Shown here: piece after piece, positions 40,990 to 49,938 of the stretch
Numbering within the stretch: position 1 is the first letter of the stretch
How the letters are laid out: every line of letters starts with the position of its first letter
NCBI RefSeq assembly: GCF_001921865.1
Contig: NZ_MSCT01000008.1
Location: 186,001-250,000, forward strand
DNA length: 64,000 nucleotides
Direction: 5' to 3'
From: Pseudomonas chlororaphis
GTDB lineage: Bacteria > Pseudomonadota > Gammaproteobacteria > Pseudomonadales > Pseudomonadaceae
The notes under the pieces: generated by a model
What the model saw: only the letters and a program-made list of their open reading frames with translations
The model's database searches: none
What the model was told of the DNA's origin: nothing
Translations under genes and position numbers: made by a program

Positions 40990-41649
40990 ATGATAGATCT
41001 CTACACCGCTGCGACCCCGAATGGCCACAAGGTCTCTATCGTGCTCGAGGAACTCGGCCTGCCCTACACGGTGCATGCCCTGAGTTTCGACAAGAAGGAA
41101 CAAAAAGCTCCAGCTTTTCTCAAGATCAATCCCAATGGCCGGATTCCGGCCATTGTCGACCGCGCCAACGGCGACTTCGCCGTGTTCGAGTCCGGCGCGA
41201 TTCTCATCTACCTGGCTGAACTCAGCGGGCAGTTGTTACCCAAGGACCCCAAGGGCCGTTCGGTGGCGATCCAGTGGCTGATGTTCCAGATGGGTGGCAT
41301 CGGCCCGATGCAGGGCCAGGCCAACGTGTTCTTCCGCTACTTTCCGGAAAAGCTCCAGGGCGCCATCGATCGCTACCAGCATGAAACCCGACGCTTGTAC
41401 GAGGTGCTCGACAGGCGACTGCAAGAGGTCGAATTCCTCGCTGGCGACTACAGCATTGCCGATATCGCCACCTTTCCCTGGGTGCGTGGCCACGAATGGT
41501 CGGGAGTGGCGGTGGACGGCCTGGCGGCCCTGCAACGCTGGATGGCAGCCCTCGAGGCACGCCCGGCGGTACAGCGCGGGTTGCAGGTTCCGCAGCGCAC
41601 AGATGACGCCAGCGTCATCAAGGGCGCCCAGGCCATGCTGATCCGATGA
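40990..41649 (+). CDS. glutathione S-transferase (YfcG/nu-class-like)
   Basis: A 219-residue enzyme. The thioredoxin-fold domain has [22 protein letters not shown], where a Thr-Pro-Asn replaces the catalytic Ser or Cys as in YfcG/Ure2p-type proteins. It then has [13 protein letters not shown] with the cis-Pro and [12 protein letters not shown] (the glutathione-binding Glu-Ser). The helical C-terminal domain includes [12 protein letters not shown]. YfcG-type proteins often act as disulfide-bond oxidoreductases rather than conjugating enzymes. Start ATG 40990 with GGGAGA. It overlaps the next gene by four bases. Confidence 0.9.
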   Translation: MIDLYTAATPNGHKVSIVLEELGLPYTVHALSFDKKEQKAPAFLKINPNGRIPAIVDRANGDFAVFESGAILIYLAELSGQLLPKDPKGRSVAIQWLMFQMGGIGPMQGQANVFFRYFPEKLQGAIDRYQHETRRLYEVLDRRLQEVEFLAGDYSIADIATFPWVRGHEWSGVAVDGLAALQRWMAALEARPAVQRGLQVPQRTDDASVIKGAQAMLIR

Positions 41650-42464
41650 GGGCACCCATGCGTTTATTCAGTGTCCTGTTGTTGTCCTGTGCCAGCCCTC
41701 TGCTGTTCGCCGCCGACGTGCCCGGCAGCCAGGATTTGCCGATCGTGCCGCGTATCACCGACGCGCAGATCGTCGACTACCGCCCGGCGACCGAGATGGA
41801 GCGGATCTATCCCATGGGGTCGATCCGCAAGATCAGCGGCCAGCTGCGCTTCGATGGCCAGGTCGGCGCTCGTGGCACCACGACGTCGGTGACCTACGAA
41901 CTGCCGCCGGAGCATTCGTCGATCGCGGCGTTCACCGCGGCCCGCGAAGCCTTGCAGGGGCAGGGCGCCGAGCTGCTGTTCTGGTGCCAGGCGCGCGACT
42001 GCGGCGAAAGCAGCCTGTGGGCCAACGAGGTGTTCGGCAATGCCAAGCTGTATGGCGCCGATGCCCAGCAGGCGTACCTGCTGCTGCGTCTGGCCGCGCC
42101 CAACGACAACTCGCTGGTGGCCCTCTACAGCATCACCCGGGGCAATCGCCGGGCGTACCTGCATGTCGAGCAATTCGACGCCAATACGCCGCTCGGTGAG
42201 TTGTTGCCGACCTCGGCCACCTTGTTGCGTCAGCTCAAGGACACCGGCGAGCTGGATCTGCCCAAGCTGGCCGGCGAACCCCTGTCGGCCTGGCTGACCT
42301 TGTTGTCGCGCGGGTTGAACCTGGACACCACCTTGCGGGTCAGTGTCTCCGGGGCGAATGCCGAAGCCTGGCGCCAGGCCTTGATCGGCCAGGGTGTGCG
42401 GGCAGCACGGATGGAAACCGGCGACAGCCAGGCCCCTGGCCTGCGCCTTGAACTGCTGCGCTGA
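41646..42464 (+). CDS. exported DUF4892 protein
   Basis: A 272-residue secreted protein with signal peptide ([20 protein letters not shown] from the second Met, cleavage near residue 22). The mature domain has [44 protein letters not shown], with a Cys pair likely oxidised in the periplasm, as in the DUF4892 family. The annotated start overlaps the GST stop (ATGA); an internal Met four residues later is also possible. Function unknown; homologues sit in the same place in P. aeruginosa (PA1624). Confidence 0.8.
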   Translation: MRAPMRLFSVLLLSCASPLLFAADVPGSQDLPIVPRITDAQIVDYRPATEMERIYPMGSIRKISGQLRFDGQVGARGTTTSVTYELPPEHSSIAAFTAAREALQGQGAELLFWCQARDCGESSLWANEVFGNAKLYGADAQQAYLLLRLAAPNDNSLVALYSITRGNRRAYLHVEQFDANTPLGELLPTSATLLRQLKDTGELDLPKLAGEPLSAWLTLLSRGLNLDTTLRVSVSGANAEAWRQALIGQGVRAARMETGDSQAPGLRLELLR

Positions 42465-42547
42465 GCCGCTGCATTGAACCAGCCTGGGCGAACGTGCGAT
42501 GCGTTGTTCGCCTACGCTGGGTGAGTTGACCTTTCTCGAGATCCTAC

Positions 42548-43603
42548 ATGCTCAATAATGATCGCCTGTTGGTGCAGATCCTGCTTCTGGTGCTGTTCGG
42601 CGCCAGCTTCTGGGTCATGGCGCCGTTCTGGTCCGCGCTGTTCTGGGGAGCGGTCCTGGCGTTTGCCAGCTGGCCGCTGATGCGCCTGCTGACCCGCTGG
42701 CTCAATGGCCGCGAGTCCCTGGCCGCGGCGGTGCTGACCCTGGGCTGGATGCTGCTGGTGGCGGCGCCGCTGGTCTGGCTCGGCTTCAACCTGGCCGACC
42801 ATGTGCGCGATGCCACGGCCTTTATCAAGGACGTCCAGGTCGATGGCCTGCCCGAAGCGCCGGCCTGGCTGGGGGCGCTGCCTTTCGTCGGCGAGCGGCT
42901 GGTCGGGCTGTGGAACAGCATCGACCAGCAGGGGGCGGCCCTGATAGTGGCGGCCAAGCCCTACCTGGGGCAGGTCGGCAACTGGTTGCTGGCGCGCAGT
43001 GCGCAGATCGGCGGCGGGATTCTCGAGCTGACCCTGAGCATCGTCTTCGTGTTTTTCTTCTATCGCGACGGCCCGCGCCTGGCGATGTTCGTCCACCGGC
43101 TGTTGGAGCGCCTGATCGGCGACCGTGCCGGCTACTACATCGAACTGGTGGCCGGTACCGTGCAACGGGTGGTCAACGGGGTGATCGGCACCGCGGCGGC
43201 CCAGGCGATCCTGGCCCTGATCGGGTTCTTGATCGCTGGCGTGCCGGGCGCGTTGGTGCTGGGGATCGTTACCTTCCTGCTCAGCCTGATTCCCATGGGC
43301 CCGCCGCTGGTGTGGATTCCCGCCACCGCCTGGCTGGCCTGGAAGGGCGAATACGGGATGGCGGTGTTCCTCGGCATCTGGGGCACGTTCATCATCAGTG
43401 GCGTCGACAACGTGCTCAAGCCTTACCTGATCAGCCGCGGCGGCAACTTGCCGCTGGTGATTGTCTTGCTTGGGGTCTTTGGCGGCCTGATCGCCTTCGG
43501 TTTCATCGGCCTGTTCATCGGCCCGACCCTGCTGGCCGTGGCCTACAGCCTGCTGACCGACTGGAGCGCCAGCCAGGCGCGGGTGGAAGACAAGCGCTCG
43601 TAG
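42548..43603 (+). CDS. AI-2E family permease (YdiK-like)
   Basis: A 351-residue integral membrane protein of the PF01594 family. It has about seven or eight hydrophobic segments. The family pattern includes the central FVFFFYRDGPRL and LAIIGFLIAGVPGALVLGI-type segments, then IPMGPPLVW and a C-terminal DNVLKPYLISRGGNLPLVIVLLGVFGGL that is diagnostic. Members were first linked to AI-2 export, but many act as Na+/H+ antiporters or have unknown cargo, so no specific role is claimed. Confidence 0.9.
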   Translation: MLNNDRLLVQILLLVLFGASFWVMAPFWSALFWGAVLAFASWPLMRLLTRWLNGRESLAAAVLTLGWMLLVAAPLVWLGFNLADHVRDATAFIKDVQVDGLPEAPAWLGALPFVGERLVGLWNSIDQQGAALIVAAKPYLGQVGNWLLARSAQIGGGILELTLSIVFVFFFYRDGPRLAMFVHRLLERLIGDRAGYYIELVAGTVQRVVNGVIGTAAAQAILALIGFLIAGVPGALVLGIVTFLLSLIPMGPPLVWIPATAWLAWKGEYGMAVFLGIWGTFIISGVDNVLKPYLISRGGNLPLVIVLLGVFGGLIAFGFIGLFIGPTLLAVAYSLLTDWSASQARVEDKRS

Positions 43604-43605
43604 CC

Positions 43606-43790
43606 CTGTAGCCGCTGCCGAGCCTGCGAACGAGCGCGCAGCGCTCGCAAACCAGACGACACCGTCGCTCCTGCAAACCGCCTGTGTGAGGTTTGCAGGC
43701 CTCGGTTTTTTGCCTGCAAGAATGAGTTGTCTGGTTTTACGACTGCTACGCGGCCGAACACAGCCTCGCACGCTCGGCAGCGGCTACAGG
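43606..43790. repeat. 185-bp nested inverted repeat between convergent genes
   Basis: The outer arms CCTGTAGCCGCTGCCGAGC (43606-43624) and its exact complement (43772-43790) form a 19-bp inverted repeat. Inside them is a second pair, CAAACCAGAC (43648-43657) with GTCTGGTTTT (43729-43738), and a central stem TTGCAGGC/GCCTGCAA (43692-43719). The GTAGCCGCTGCCGAGC arms belong to a known Pseudomonas REP family, so this is a REPIN/MITE-like element that may also terminate both flanking genes. Confidence 0.75.
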
Positions 43791-43810
43791 GAGCGGGGTT
43801 GCGGCAGTCC

Positions 43811-44653
43811 TCAGGCGGCGACGTTGACGCTGCTGCCCACGCTGCTGGCCACGTTGTCCAACTGATATTGCCGGCTCAGGTTGGCGATCATCTTGCCCAG
43901 GGCTTCGGTTACCCGTGCCGAGTCGTCGGGTGGGTTGCGGTCCTGGTCGCGCCCGGCCTGCAAGGCGGCTTTCAGCTCATCGCTGCTGACGCCGCCGCTG
44001 CTGTCGCTGTCGAGCACCTTGAGCAGGGCTGCGCTGGTATCGGTCGTGGTGGCGCTGTCGGTGCTGGCTTGCAGGGCACCGGTCAATTCGTCGGCACTGA
44101 TACTGCCGTCGCCGTCGGCGTCGAGCTGGCTGAACAGCGCGTCGCTGGAGGCCTGCTGTGGCGGTGGCGGAGTGAGGCTGGCGACCAGTTCATCCTGGCT
44201 GACGGTACCGTCCTGGTTCTTGTCCAGGGCCGAGAAGATCTCGTCGCTGTTAGCGTCGCTGCCGGCGCTGGTCAGGCCGCTGCTCAGTTCGTCGCTGCTG
44301 ATCACGCCGTCGCCATCGGCGTCCAGGGCCTGGAGCAAGGCATCGGCCAGTTCGGTGCTCGGTGGCTGCTCCCGTGGCGGCGGAGGCGGGGCCATGGCGG
44401 ACATTTCGTCGCTGCTCAGATCGCCGCTGCCGTCGCTGTCCAGGTCGCTGAAGTTCTTGCTCAGGCTGACCAGGATGCCGTCGTCGCTTTTCTGCGACAG
44501 GGCGCTGCCCAGCTCATCCTGATCGACCGAACCGTCGCTGTTGGCGTCGAGCTTGGCCAGCAGTTCCTTCTGAAATTGCTGGCTGTGGGCGCTTTGGGTG
44601 GTGGTGCTGCTGGAGCTGATGTAACTCGAGTAGTGACTGACGCTACCGATCAT
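43811..44653 (-). CDS. EF-hand repeat calcium-binding protein (XopAW-like)
   Basis: A 280-residue protein with six EF-hand loops that I can read: DANSDGSVDQDE, DSDGSGDLSSDE, DADGDGVISSDE, DKNQDGTVSQDE, DADGDGSISADE and DSDSSGGVSSDE. They are spaced through residues ~35-225 and interrupted by two proline runs (APPPPPREQPP and TPPPPPQQ). There is no signal peptide and no membrane segment. Such proteins are named after the Xanthomonas type III effector XopAW, but most Pseudomonas members have no shown secretion. I chose ATG 44653 because GGGAG is 8 bases before it; GTG 44662 would overlap the ribosome site. Confidence 0.88.
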   Translation of the reverse strand: MIGSVSHYSSYISSSSTTTQSAHSQQFQKELLAKLDANSDGSVDQDELGSALSQKSDDGILVSLSKNFSDLDSDGSGDLSSDEMSAMAPPPPPREQPPSTELADALLQALDADGDGVISSDELSSGLTSAGSDANSDEIFSALDKNQDGTVSQDELVASLTPPPPQQASSDALFSQLDADGDGSISADELTGALQASTDSATTTDTSAALLKVLDSDSSGGVSSDELKAALQAGRDQDRNPPDDSARVTEALGKMIANLSRQYQLDNVASSVGSSVNVAA

Positions 44654-44766
44654 GGGGCTCACTCCCTGCGGATGGATAAGGCCGGTGGGTGTACCGGCTT
44701 ATGCAGCCTCGGGCGCCAAGGTGTCGTGGGTATGTGAGGTTTGTACCGGCCGCTACACACCGCGGT

Positions 44767-45816
44767 TCAGGCCCGGGGCAGGCATATCACGCTGGTCAGG
44801 CCGCCGCCGGGCGTCTCTTCGAGGTGCAATTGGCCGCCCAGGCGTTCGGCGGCCTCGCGGGCGATGGTCATGCCCAGGCCAACGCCGCCGGAGTTGCGGT
44901 TGCGCGAGCCTTCCAGGCGATAGAAGGGCTCGAACACCGCCTCGCGCTGCTCTTCGGCGATGCCCGGGCCGTGGTCGATGACCCGGATCAGCACCTGTTC
45001 GCGGCTGTCCTGCAGGCTGATGCGGGCGTGTCCGGCATAACGCAAGGCATTGTCCAGCAGGTTGTTCAGGCAGGAACGCAGGGCCATCGGTTGCACTTGC
45101 AAGGGCGCGCAATGGCCGCTGGTCTGTACATCGGCACCCTGGTCCTGGGCGTTTTCACCGAGGGATTCCACCAACGCCTGCACATCCATCCATTGCACGG
45201 CCTCGCTGGTGCGCTGTTCATGCAGGTAGCTCAGGGTCGCATCGAGCATGCTGATCATGTCGTCGAGGTCCTGGTGCATCTGCCCTTGCAGCTTGTGGTC
45301 GTCGATCTGTTCCAGGCGCAGCTTGAGGCGCGACAGCGGCGTGCGCAGGTCGTGGGACACCGCGCCGAGCATGCGCCCGCGCTGCTTGACCTGCTCGCGG
45401 ATGCGGCGCTGCATCAGGTTGAAGGTGTGGGCCGCCTGCCGCGCTTCCTGCGGGCCGGATTCGTCCAGAGGCGGGCTGTCGAGGTCTTCGCTCAGGCGCT
45501 CGGCGGCATCGCTCAGGCGCTGGATCGGCCGGCTCAGTAACTTGGCGCCATACCAGGCGGCGATGATCAGCGAGATGAACTGAAAGGTCAGCGGCACGAT
45601 CGGCCCGCCGAACCAGGGCCGTGGCGGCCGAGGCTGGAAATGCACGGCGGCGGGCGGCGGCTGGCCGTGGAGTTCACTGGCGGGTGGGCGGGGCGGCGGG
45701 GGTGGCGGGCCGCCGTAGAGGTGAAACCAGAAGAAGGCAAGCAAGTGGGCAAGCACGATCGCGATCAACAGCACCCCGAACAGGCGGCCGAACAGCGTAT
45801 CGAAGCGCCCGCGCAT
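44767..45816 (-). CDS. sensor histidine kinase with proline-rich periplasmic loop
   Basis: A 349-residue kinase partner of the OmpR-type regulator next to it. TM1 is at about 12-32. A short periplasmic region (about 33-70) is unusually proline-rich (GGPPPPPPRPPASE...PPPAAV...PRPPRPW). TM2 is at about 71-92 and HAMP at about 93-145. The HisKA motif is AVSHDLRTPLSRL (about 152-164), followed by HATPase_c (NLLDNALRYAG, DHGPGI, GVGLGMTIA). The stimulus is unknown; the loop is too short for a folded ligand domain, so contact with the membrane or a partner protein is plausible. Confidence 0.93.
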   Translation of the reverse strand: MRGRFDTLFGRLFGVLLIAIVLAHLLAFFWFHLYGGPPPPPPRPPASELHGQPPPAAVHFQPRPPRPWFGGPIVPLTFQFISLIIAAWYGAKLLSRPIQRLSDAAERLSEDLDSPPLDESGPQEARQAAHTFNLMQRRIREQVKQRGRMLGAVSHDLRTPLSRLKLRLEQIDDHKLQGQMHQDLDDMISMLDATLSYLHEQRTSEAVQWMDVQALVESLGENAQDQGADVQTSGHCAPLQVQPMALRSCLNNLLDNALRYAGHARISLQDSREQVLIRVIDHGPGIAEEQREAVFEPFYRLEGSRNRNSGGVGLGMTIAREAAERLGGQLHLEETPGGGLTSVICLPRA

Positions 45817-46580
45817 CAGCCGATGTCTCGGGCATCGAACAGATAACCTTCGCCACGCACGGTCTTGATCAACTGCGGCGATTTCGGGTCGTCACCGAGC
45901 TTTTGCCGCAGGCGCGAGACCAGCAGGTCGATGCTGCGGTCGAAGGCTTCGATGGAACGGCCACGGGCGGCGTCGAGCAATTGCTCGCGGCTCAGCACCC
46001 GGCGCGGGCGCTCGATGAAGACCCAGAGCAGGCGGAACTCGGCGTTGGACAACGGTACGACAAGACCCTCGGCGGAGATCAGCTGGCGCAACACGCTGTT
46101 CAAGCGCCAGTTGTCGAAGCGGATATTGGCCCGCTGTTCGGTACGGTCGTCGCGCACCCGGCGCAGGATGGTCTGGATCCGTGCCACCAGTTCCCGCGGC
46201 TCGAAGGGCTTGGCCATATAGTCGTCGGCCCCCAGCTCCAGGCCGATGATCCGATCGGTGGGTTCGCAGCGGGCGGTGAGCATCAGGATCGGAATGTCCG
46301 ACTCGGTGCGCAGCCAGCGGCACAGGGACAGGCCGTCTTCGCCCGGCAGCATCAGGTCGAGCACCACCACATCGAAGTGTTCCGCCTGCAACGCTTGGCG
46401 CATTGCCGCTCCGTCGGTGACGCCGGTGGCGTGGATATTGAAGCGGGCCAGGTAGTCGACCAGCAGTTCGCGGATCGGGATGTCGTCGTCGACGATCAGC
46501 GCCCGGGTGTTCCAGCGTTTGTCGTCACCGTTGCCGGGCGCTTTCTGATCGTCGTTGAGGGGAGCTGGAGTGTTGTGCAT
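45816..46580 (-). CDS. OmpR-family response regulator
   Basis: A 254-residue regulator with a receiver domain (about 26-140: ALIVDDDIPIRELL, phospho-Asp in VVVLDLMLPGEDG, LTARCEPTDRI, ELGADDYMAKPF). The winged-helix DNA-binding domain (about 155-250) has LSNAEFRLLWVFI, RVLSREQLL and SIDLLVSRLRQKLGDDP...IKTVRGEGYLF. A ~25-residue polar N-terminal extension precedes the receiver. It is the first gene of the pair; its stop overlaps the kinase start by one base. Confidence 0.95.
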   Translation of the reverse strand: MHNTPAPLNDDQKAPGNGDDKRWNTRALIVDDDIPIRELLVDYLARFNIHATGVTDGAAMRQALQAEHFDVVVLDLMLPGEDGLSLCRWLRTESDIPILMLTARCEPTDRIIGLELGADDYMAKPFEPRELVARIQTILRRVRDDRTEQRANIRFDNWRLNSVLRQLISAEGLVVPLSNAEFRLLWVFIERPRRVLSREQLLDAARGRSIEAFDRSIDLLVSRLRQKLGDDPKSPQLIKTVRGEGYLFDARDIG

Positions 46581-46895
46581 GCGTGCGATCGTCTGCCAGG
46601 TAGGCTGCCAGCCAAAAAACAGAGGCGGCGAGGGGGTGGCTTCAGCATAGGCGTCCGGCCCTGGGGCTGGAAGTGCTGTTCGGGGGGGTGCGGCTGGCGA
46701 GGGTAGCCGGGTGGGTTGTTGCTGGCGTGTCGGGAGTGTATCGGGATCGACACAATTGCCGCCAGAGTCGGGATTTATGCGGTTCTGTCGGCGAGGCAGT
46801 GGCCGTTGGCGATGAATTACCGATCATCGGGTCCCGGAGCGCCGCCGCTTGCGCTACAATCCGCGCCGATTTCGACTTGCCTGAGAGCCCCTTTC
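46581..46895. other. intergenic region between response regulator and pyrF
   Basis: A 315-bp GC-rich divergent gap. TACAAT (46855-46860), 35 bases before pyrF, could be its -10 box, but no -35 match is present at the right distance. No gene, repeat or strong hairpin could be supported; a promoter for the two-component genes was not resolved. Confidence 0.4.
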
Positions 46896-47594
46896 ATGTC
46901 CGCTTGCCAGACTCCTATCATCGTCGCCCTGGACTTTCCCACCCGCGACGCCGCACTGAAACTGGCCGATCAGCTGGACCCCAAGCTGTGCCGGGTCAAA
47001 GTCGGCAAGGAACTGTTCACCAGCTGTGCTTCGGAAATCGTCGGCACCTTGCGCGACAAGGGCTTCGAGGTTTTCCTCGACCTGAAATTCCATGACATTC
47101 CCAACACCACCGCCATGGCCGTCAAGGCTGCCGCGGAGATGGGCGTGTGGATGGTCAATGTGCATTGCTCCGGCGGCCTGCGCATGATGGCGGCCTGCCG
47201 CGAAGTGCTCGATCAGCGCAGCGGTCCGAAACCGCTGCTGATCGGCGTGACTGTGTTGACCAGCATGGAACGCGAAGACCTGGCCGGCATCGGCCTGGAT
47301 ATCGAACCTCAGGAGCAGGTATTGCGCCTGGCCGCCCTGGCGGAAAAGGCCGGCATGGACGGCCTGGTCTGCTCGGCGCTGGAAGCCCAGGCCCTGAAGG
47401 CCGCGCACCCGTCGCTGCAACTGGTGACCCCGGGTATCCGCCCGGCGGGCAGCGCCCAGGACGACCAGCGGCGCATCCTCACCCCGCGCCAGGCGCTGGA
47501 TGCCGGTTCCGACTACCTGGTGATCGGCCGTCCGATCAGCCAGGCCGCGGACCCGGCCAAGGCACTGGCGGCCGTGGTCGCCGAACTGGCCTGA
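46896..47594 (+). CDS. pyrF: orotidine 5'-phosphate decarboxylase
   Basis: A 232-residue TIM-barrel enzyme that decarboxylates OMP to UMP, the last step of pyrimidine synthesis. It has VALDFPT near the N-terminus, [15 protein letters not shown], and the catalytic [14 protein letters not shown] (Asp-Lys-Asp network, about residues 58-71). VTPGIRP and [14 protein letters not shown] mark the phosphate site. ATG 46896 ([15 protein letters not shown]) gives the usual length; the frame is open upstream. Confidence 0.96.
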   Translation: MSACQTPIIVALDFPTRDAALKLADQLDPKLCRVKVGKELFTSCASEIVGTLRDKGFEVFLDLKFHDIPNTTAMAVKAAAEMGVWMVNVHCSGGLRMMAACREVLDQRSGPKPLLIGVTVLTSMEREDLAGIGLDIEPQEQVLRLAALAEKAGMDGLVCSALEAQALKAAHPSLQLVTPGIRPAGSAQDDQRRILTPRQALDAGSDYLVIGRPISQAADPAKALAAVVAELA

Positions 47595-47630
47595 ATACAG
47601 CTTCGGCGATAGTGCAAGCGCGCTTCGCGC

Positions 47631-47698
47631 TATCGCGAGCAAGCTCGCTCCTACAATGGGCAACGCATTCCCTGTAGGAGCGAGCTTGCTCACGAAAC
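47631..47698. repeat. REP doublet
   Basis: TATCGCGAGCAAGCTCGCTC (from 47631) and GTAGGAGCGAGCTTGCTCAC (from 47673) are two inverted REP copies with a short spacer; the orientation is the reverse of the REPIN after sucD. A further CGCTTCGCG palindrome lies just upstream. Confidence 0.82.
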
Positions 47699-47732
47699 GA
47701 TCGTTCAGGCAGCCCGATTCAAACGGTCAGGC

Positions 47733-48737
47733 TCAAACCTTCAACACCAGCTTGCCGAAGTTCTCGCCGCTGAACAGCTTCATCAGGGTTTCCGGGAAGG
47801 TTTCCAACCCTTCGACAATATCTTCCTTGCTCTTGAGCTGCCCCTTGGCCATCCAGCCGGCCATTTCCTGCCCGGCCGCGACGAACTGGGCGGCGTAGTC
47901 CATCACCACAAAACCTTCCATGCGTGCGCGGTTGACCAACAACGACAGGTAGTTGGCCGGGCCCTTGACCGCTTCCTTGTTGTTGTATTGGCTGATGGCG
48001 CCGCAGATCACCACACGGGCCTTGAAATTCAGGCGGCTGAGCACGGCATCGAGAATGTCGCCGCCGACGTTGTCGAAATACACATCGACGCCTTTCGGGC
48101 ACTCACGCTTGAGGCCGGCGTGGACGTCTTCGCTCTTGTAGTCGATGGCACCGTCGAACCCCAGCTCGTCGATCAGGAACTTGCACTTGTCCTGGCCGCC
48201 GGCAATCCCGATCACCCGGCAACCCTTGATCTTGGCGATCTGCCCGGCAATGCTGCCCACCGCCCCGGCCGCGCCCGACAGCACCACGGTGTCGCCCGCT
48301 TTCGGCGCGCCGACATCCAGCAAGGCGAAATAGGCAGTCATGCCGGTCATGCCCAGGGCCGACAGGTAGCGCGGCAGCGGCGCCAGTTTCGGGTCAACCT
48401 TATAGAAGCCGCGCGGCTCGCCAACGAAATAGTCCTGCACGCCCAAGGCGCCGTTGACGTAGTCGCCGATGGCGAAGCCGGGGTTGTTCGAGGCGATCAC
48501 CTGGCCCACGCCCAGGGCACGCATGACTTCGCCGATGCCTACCGGCGGGATATAGGACTTGCCTTCGTTCATCCAGCCGCGCATGGCCGGGTCGAGGGAC
48601 AGGTACTCGTTTTTCACCAGGATCTGGCCTGCCGCCGGCTCGCCGACGGGCACCTGTTGATAAGTAAAGGTTTCGCGAGTCGCCGCGCCTACCGGGCGTT
48701 TGGCGAGCAGGAACTGGCGATTGGTCTGGGCGGTCAT
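47733..48737 (-). CDS. NADP-dependent medium-chain reductase (CurA/leukotriene-B4-dehydrogenase-like)
   Basis: A 334-residue zinc-independent MDR-superfamily oxidoreductase. The N-terminal domain has LSLDPAMRGWMNEGKSYIPPVGIGEVMRA, typical of prostaglandin reductase/CurA proteins. The Rossmann motif is VVLSGAAGAVGSIAGQIAKIKGC (about residues 145-167), with YFDNVGGDILDAVL and the RVVICGAISQYN strand. These enzymes reduce activated double bonds with NADPH. ATG 48737 (MTAQTNRQFLL) is preferred over GTG 48746, though ribosome sites are weak for both. Confidence 0.9.
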   Translation of the reverse strand: MTAQTNRQFLLAKRPVGAATRETFTYQQVPVGEPAAGQILVKNEYLSLDPAMRGWMNEGKSYIPPVGIGEVMRALGVGQVIASNNPGFAIGDYVNGALGVQDYFVGEPRGFYKVDPKLAPLPRYLSALGMTGMTAYFALLDVGAPKAGDTVVLSGAAGAVGSIAGQIAKIKGCRVIGIAGGQDKCKFLIDELGFDGAIDYKSEDVHAGLKRECPKGVDVYFDNVGGDILDAVLSRLNFKARVVICGAISQYNNKEAVKGPANYLSLLVNRARMEGFVVMDYAAQFVAAGQEMAGWMAKGQLKSKEDIVEGLETFPETLMKLFSGENFGKLVLKV

Positions 48738-48969
48738 GGCAGGCACTCAAGGGTCAATGGAAGCCTAGTTGATAGCCCTTCGATCCCGATGTCGCAAGGT
48801 TTGCCGTCGCAGCGAATAGGGGGCGATCCAGAGCAATGATGGTCATGCCAAGGCTTCATCACCACGACGGATAAGCGGGCAACCGGCCTTTTGATAGTGC
48901 TGCCGCGCGCCCGCGGGCTATGCCTAGACTGGGCGAATCCGATCCGAGCATTCCATCGAGGGCATCACC

Positions 48970-49731
48970 ATGAGCATGACGTTTTCCGGCCAGGTCGTTC
49001 TGGTCACCGGCGCCGCGGCCGGCATTGGCCGGGCCACGGCCCAGGCATTCGCCGCAGAAGGGCTGAAAGTCGTGGCGGCCGACCTCGACGTCGCCGGGGG
49101 CGAAGGCACGGTGCAGTCGATTCGCGCCGCTGGCGGCGAGGCGCTGTTCGTACGTTGCAACGTGACCGACGAGGCGGATGTGCAGAACCTGATGGCCCAG
49201 GTGATCAGTCACTACGGCCGCCTCGACTATGCCTTCAACAACGCCGGGATCGAAATCGAAAAGGGCAAGCTGGCCGATGGCACCCTGGACGAGTTCGACG
49301 CAATCATGGGGGTCAACGTCAAGGGTGTCTGGCTGTGCATGAAGCACCAACTGCCGCTGTTGCTCGCCCAGGGCGGCGGGGCCATCGTCAACACCGCGTC
49401 GGTGGCCGGCCTCGGCGCGGCGCCGAAGATGAGCATCTATGCCGCTTCCAAACACGCGGTGATCGGTCTGACCAAGTCGGCGGCCATCGAATACGCGAAG
49501 AAGAAAATCCGCGTCAACGCGGTGTGTCCGGCGGTGATCGATACCGACATGTTCCGCCGGGCCTATGAGGCCGACCCGAAGAAAGCCGAATTTGCCGCGG
49601 CCATGCACCCGGTCGGGCGGATCGGCAAGGTCGAGGAAATCGCCAGCGCTGTGTTGTATTTGTGCAGCGACGGAGCCGCCTTCACCACCGGTCACGCGCT
49701 GGCGGTCGACGGTGGCGCCACCGCCATCTGA
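48970..49731 (+). CDS. short-chain dehydrogenase/reductase
   Basis: A 253-residue classical SDR. The cofactor-binding site is TGAAAGIGRATA (about residues 13-24), the Asp in ADLD favours NAD(H), NNAG is near 90, and the catalytic Ser-Tyr-Lys is in the NTASVAG and YAASKHAVIG segments (Tyr about 157). The C-terminal CPAVIDTDMFRR and TGHALAVDGGATAI are typical. Substrate unknown. It is divergent from the MDR-family reductase. Confidence 0.92.
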   Translation: MSMTFSGQVVLVTGAAAGIGRATAQAFAAEGLKVVAADLDVAGGEGTVQSIRAAGGEALFVRCNVTDEADVQNLMAQVISHYGRLDYAFNNAGIEIEKGKLADGTLDEFDAIMGVNVKGVWLCMKHQLPLLLAQGGGAIVNTASVAGLGAAPKMSIYAASKHAVIGLTKSAAIEYAKKKIRVNAVCPAVIDTDMFRRAYEADPKKAEFAAAMHPVGRIGKVEEIASAVLYLCSDGAAFTTGHALAVDGGATAI

Positions 49732-49938
49732 GACTAGTATTTCCTGGGGCAGGCCCTGGCCGGCGATCTGTGCCGGGGCTGTACCGGATCGACCTCGACC
49801 ATCCTGAAAACGACCTGGACGTAGCTTTTTGCCATTATTCCGACGCCAGAGACTTGTGCTCCGGTGCAGCCCGTTGCGAACCTGCAGGACGAGAGGATGG
49901 CCCTGCTGCCATTGGGTACTGGAAGGGGACTGAGCGCA

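Noticed and set aside
44400..44662. EF-hand protein as a true type III effector
   Set aside because: No type III secretion genes, hrp box or N-terminal secretion pattern could be seen; the name is only by family.
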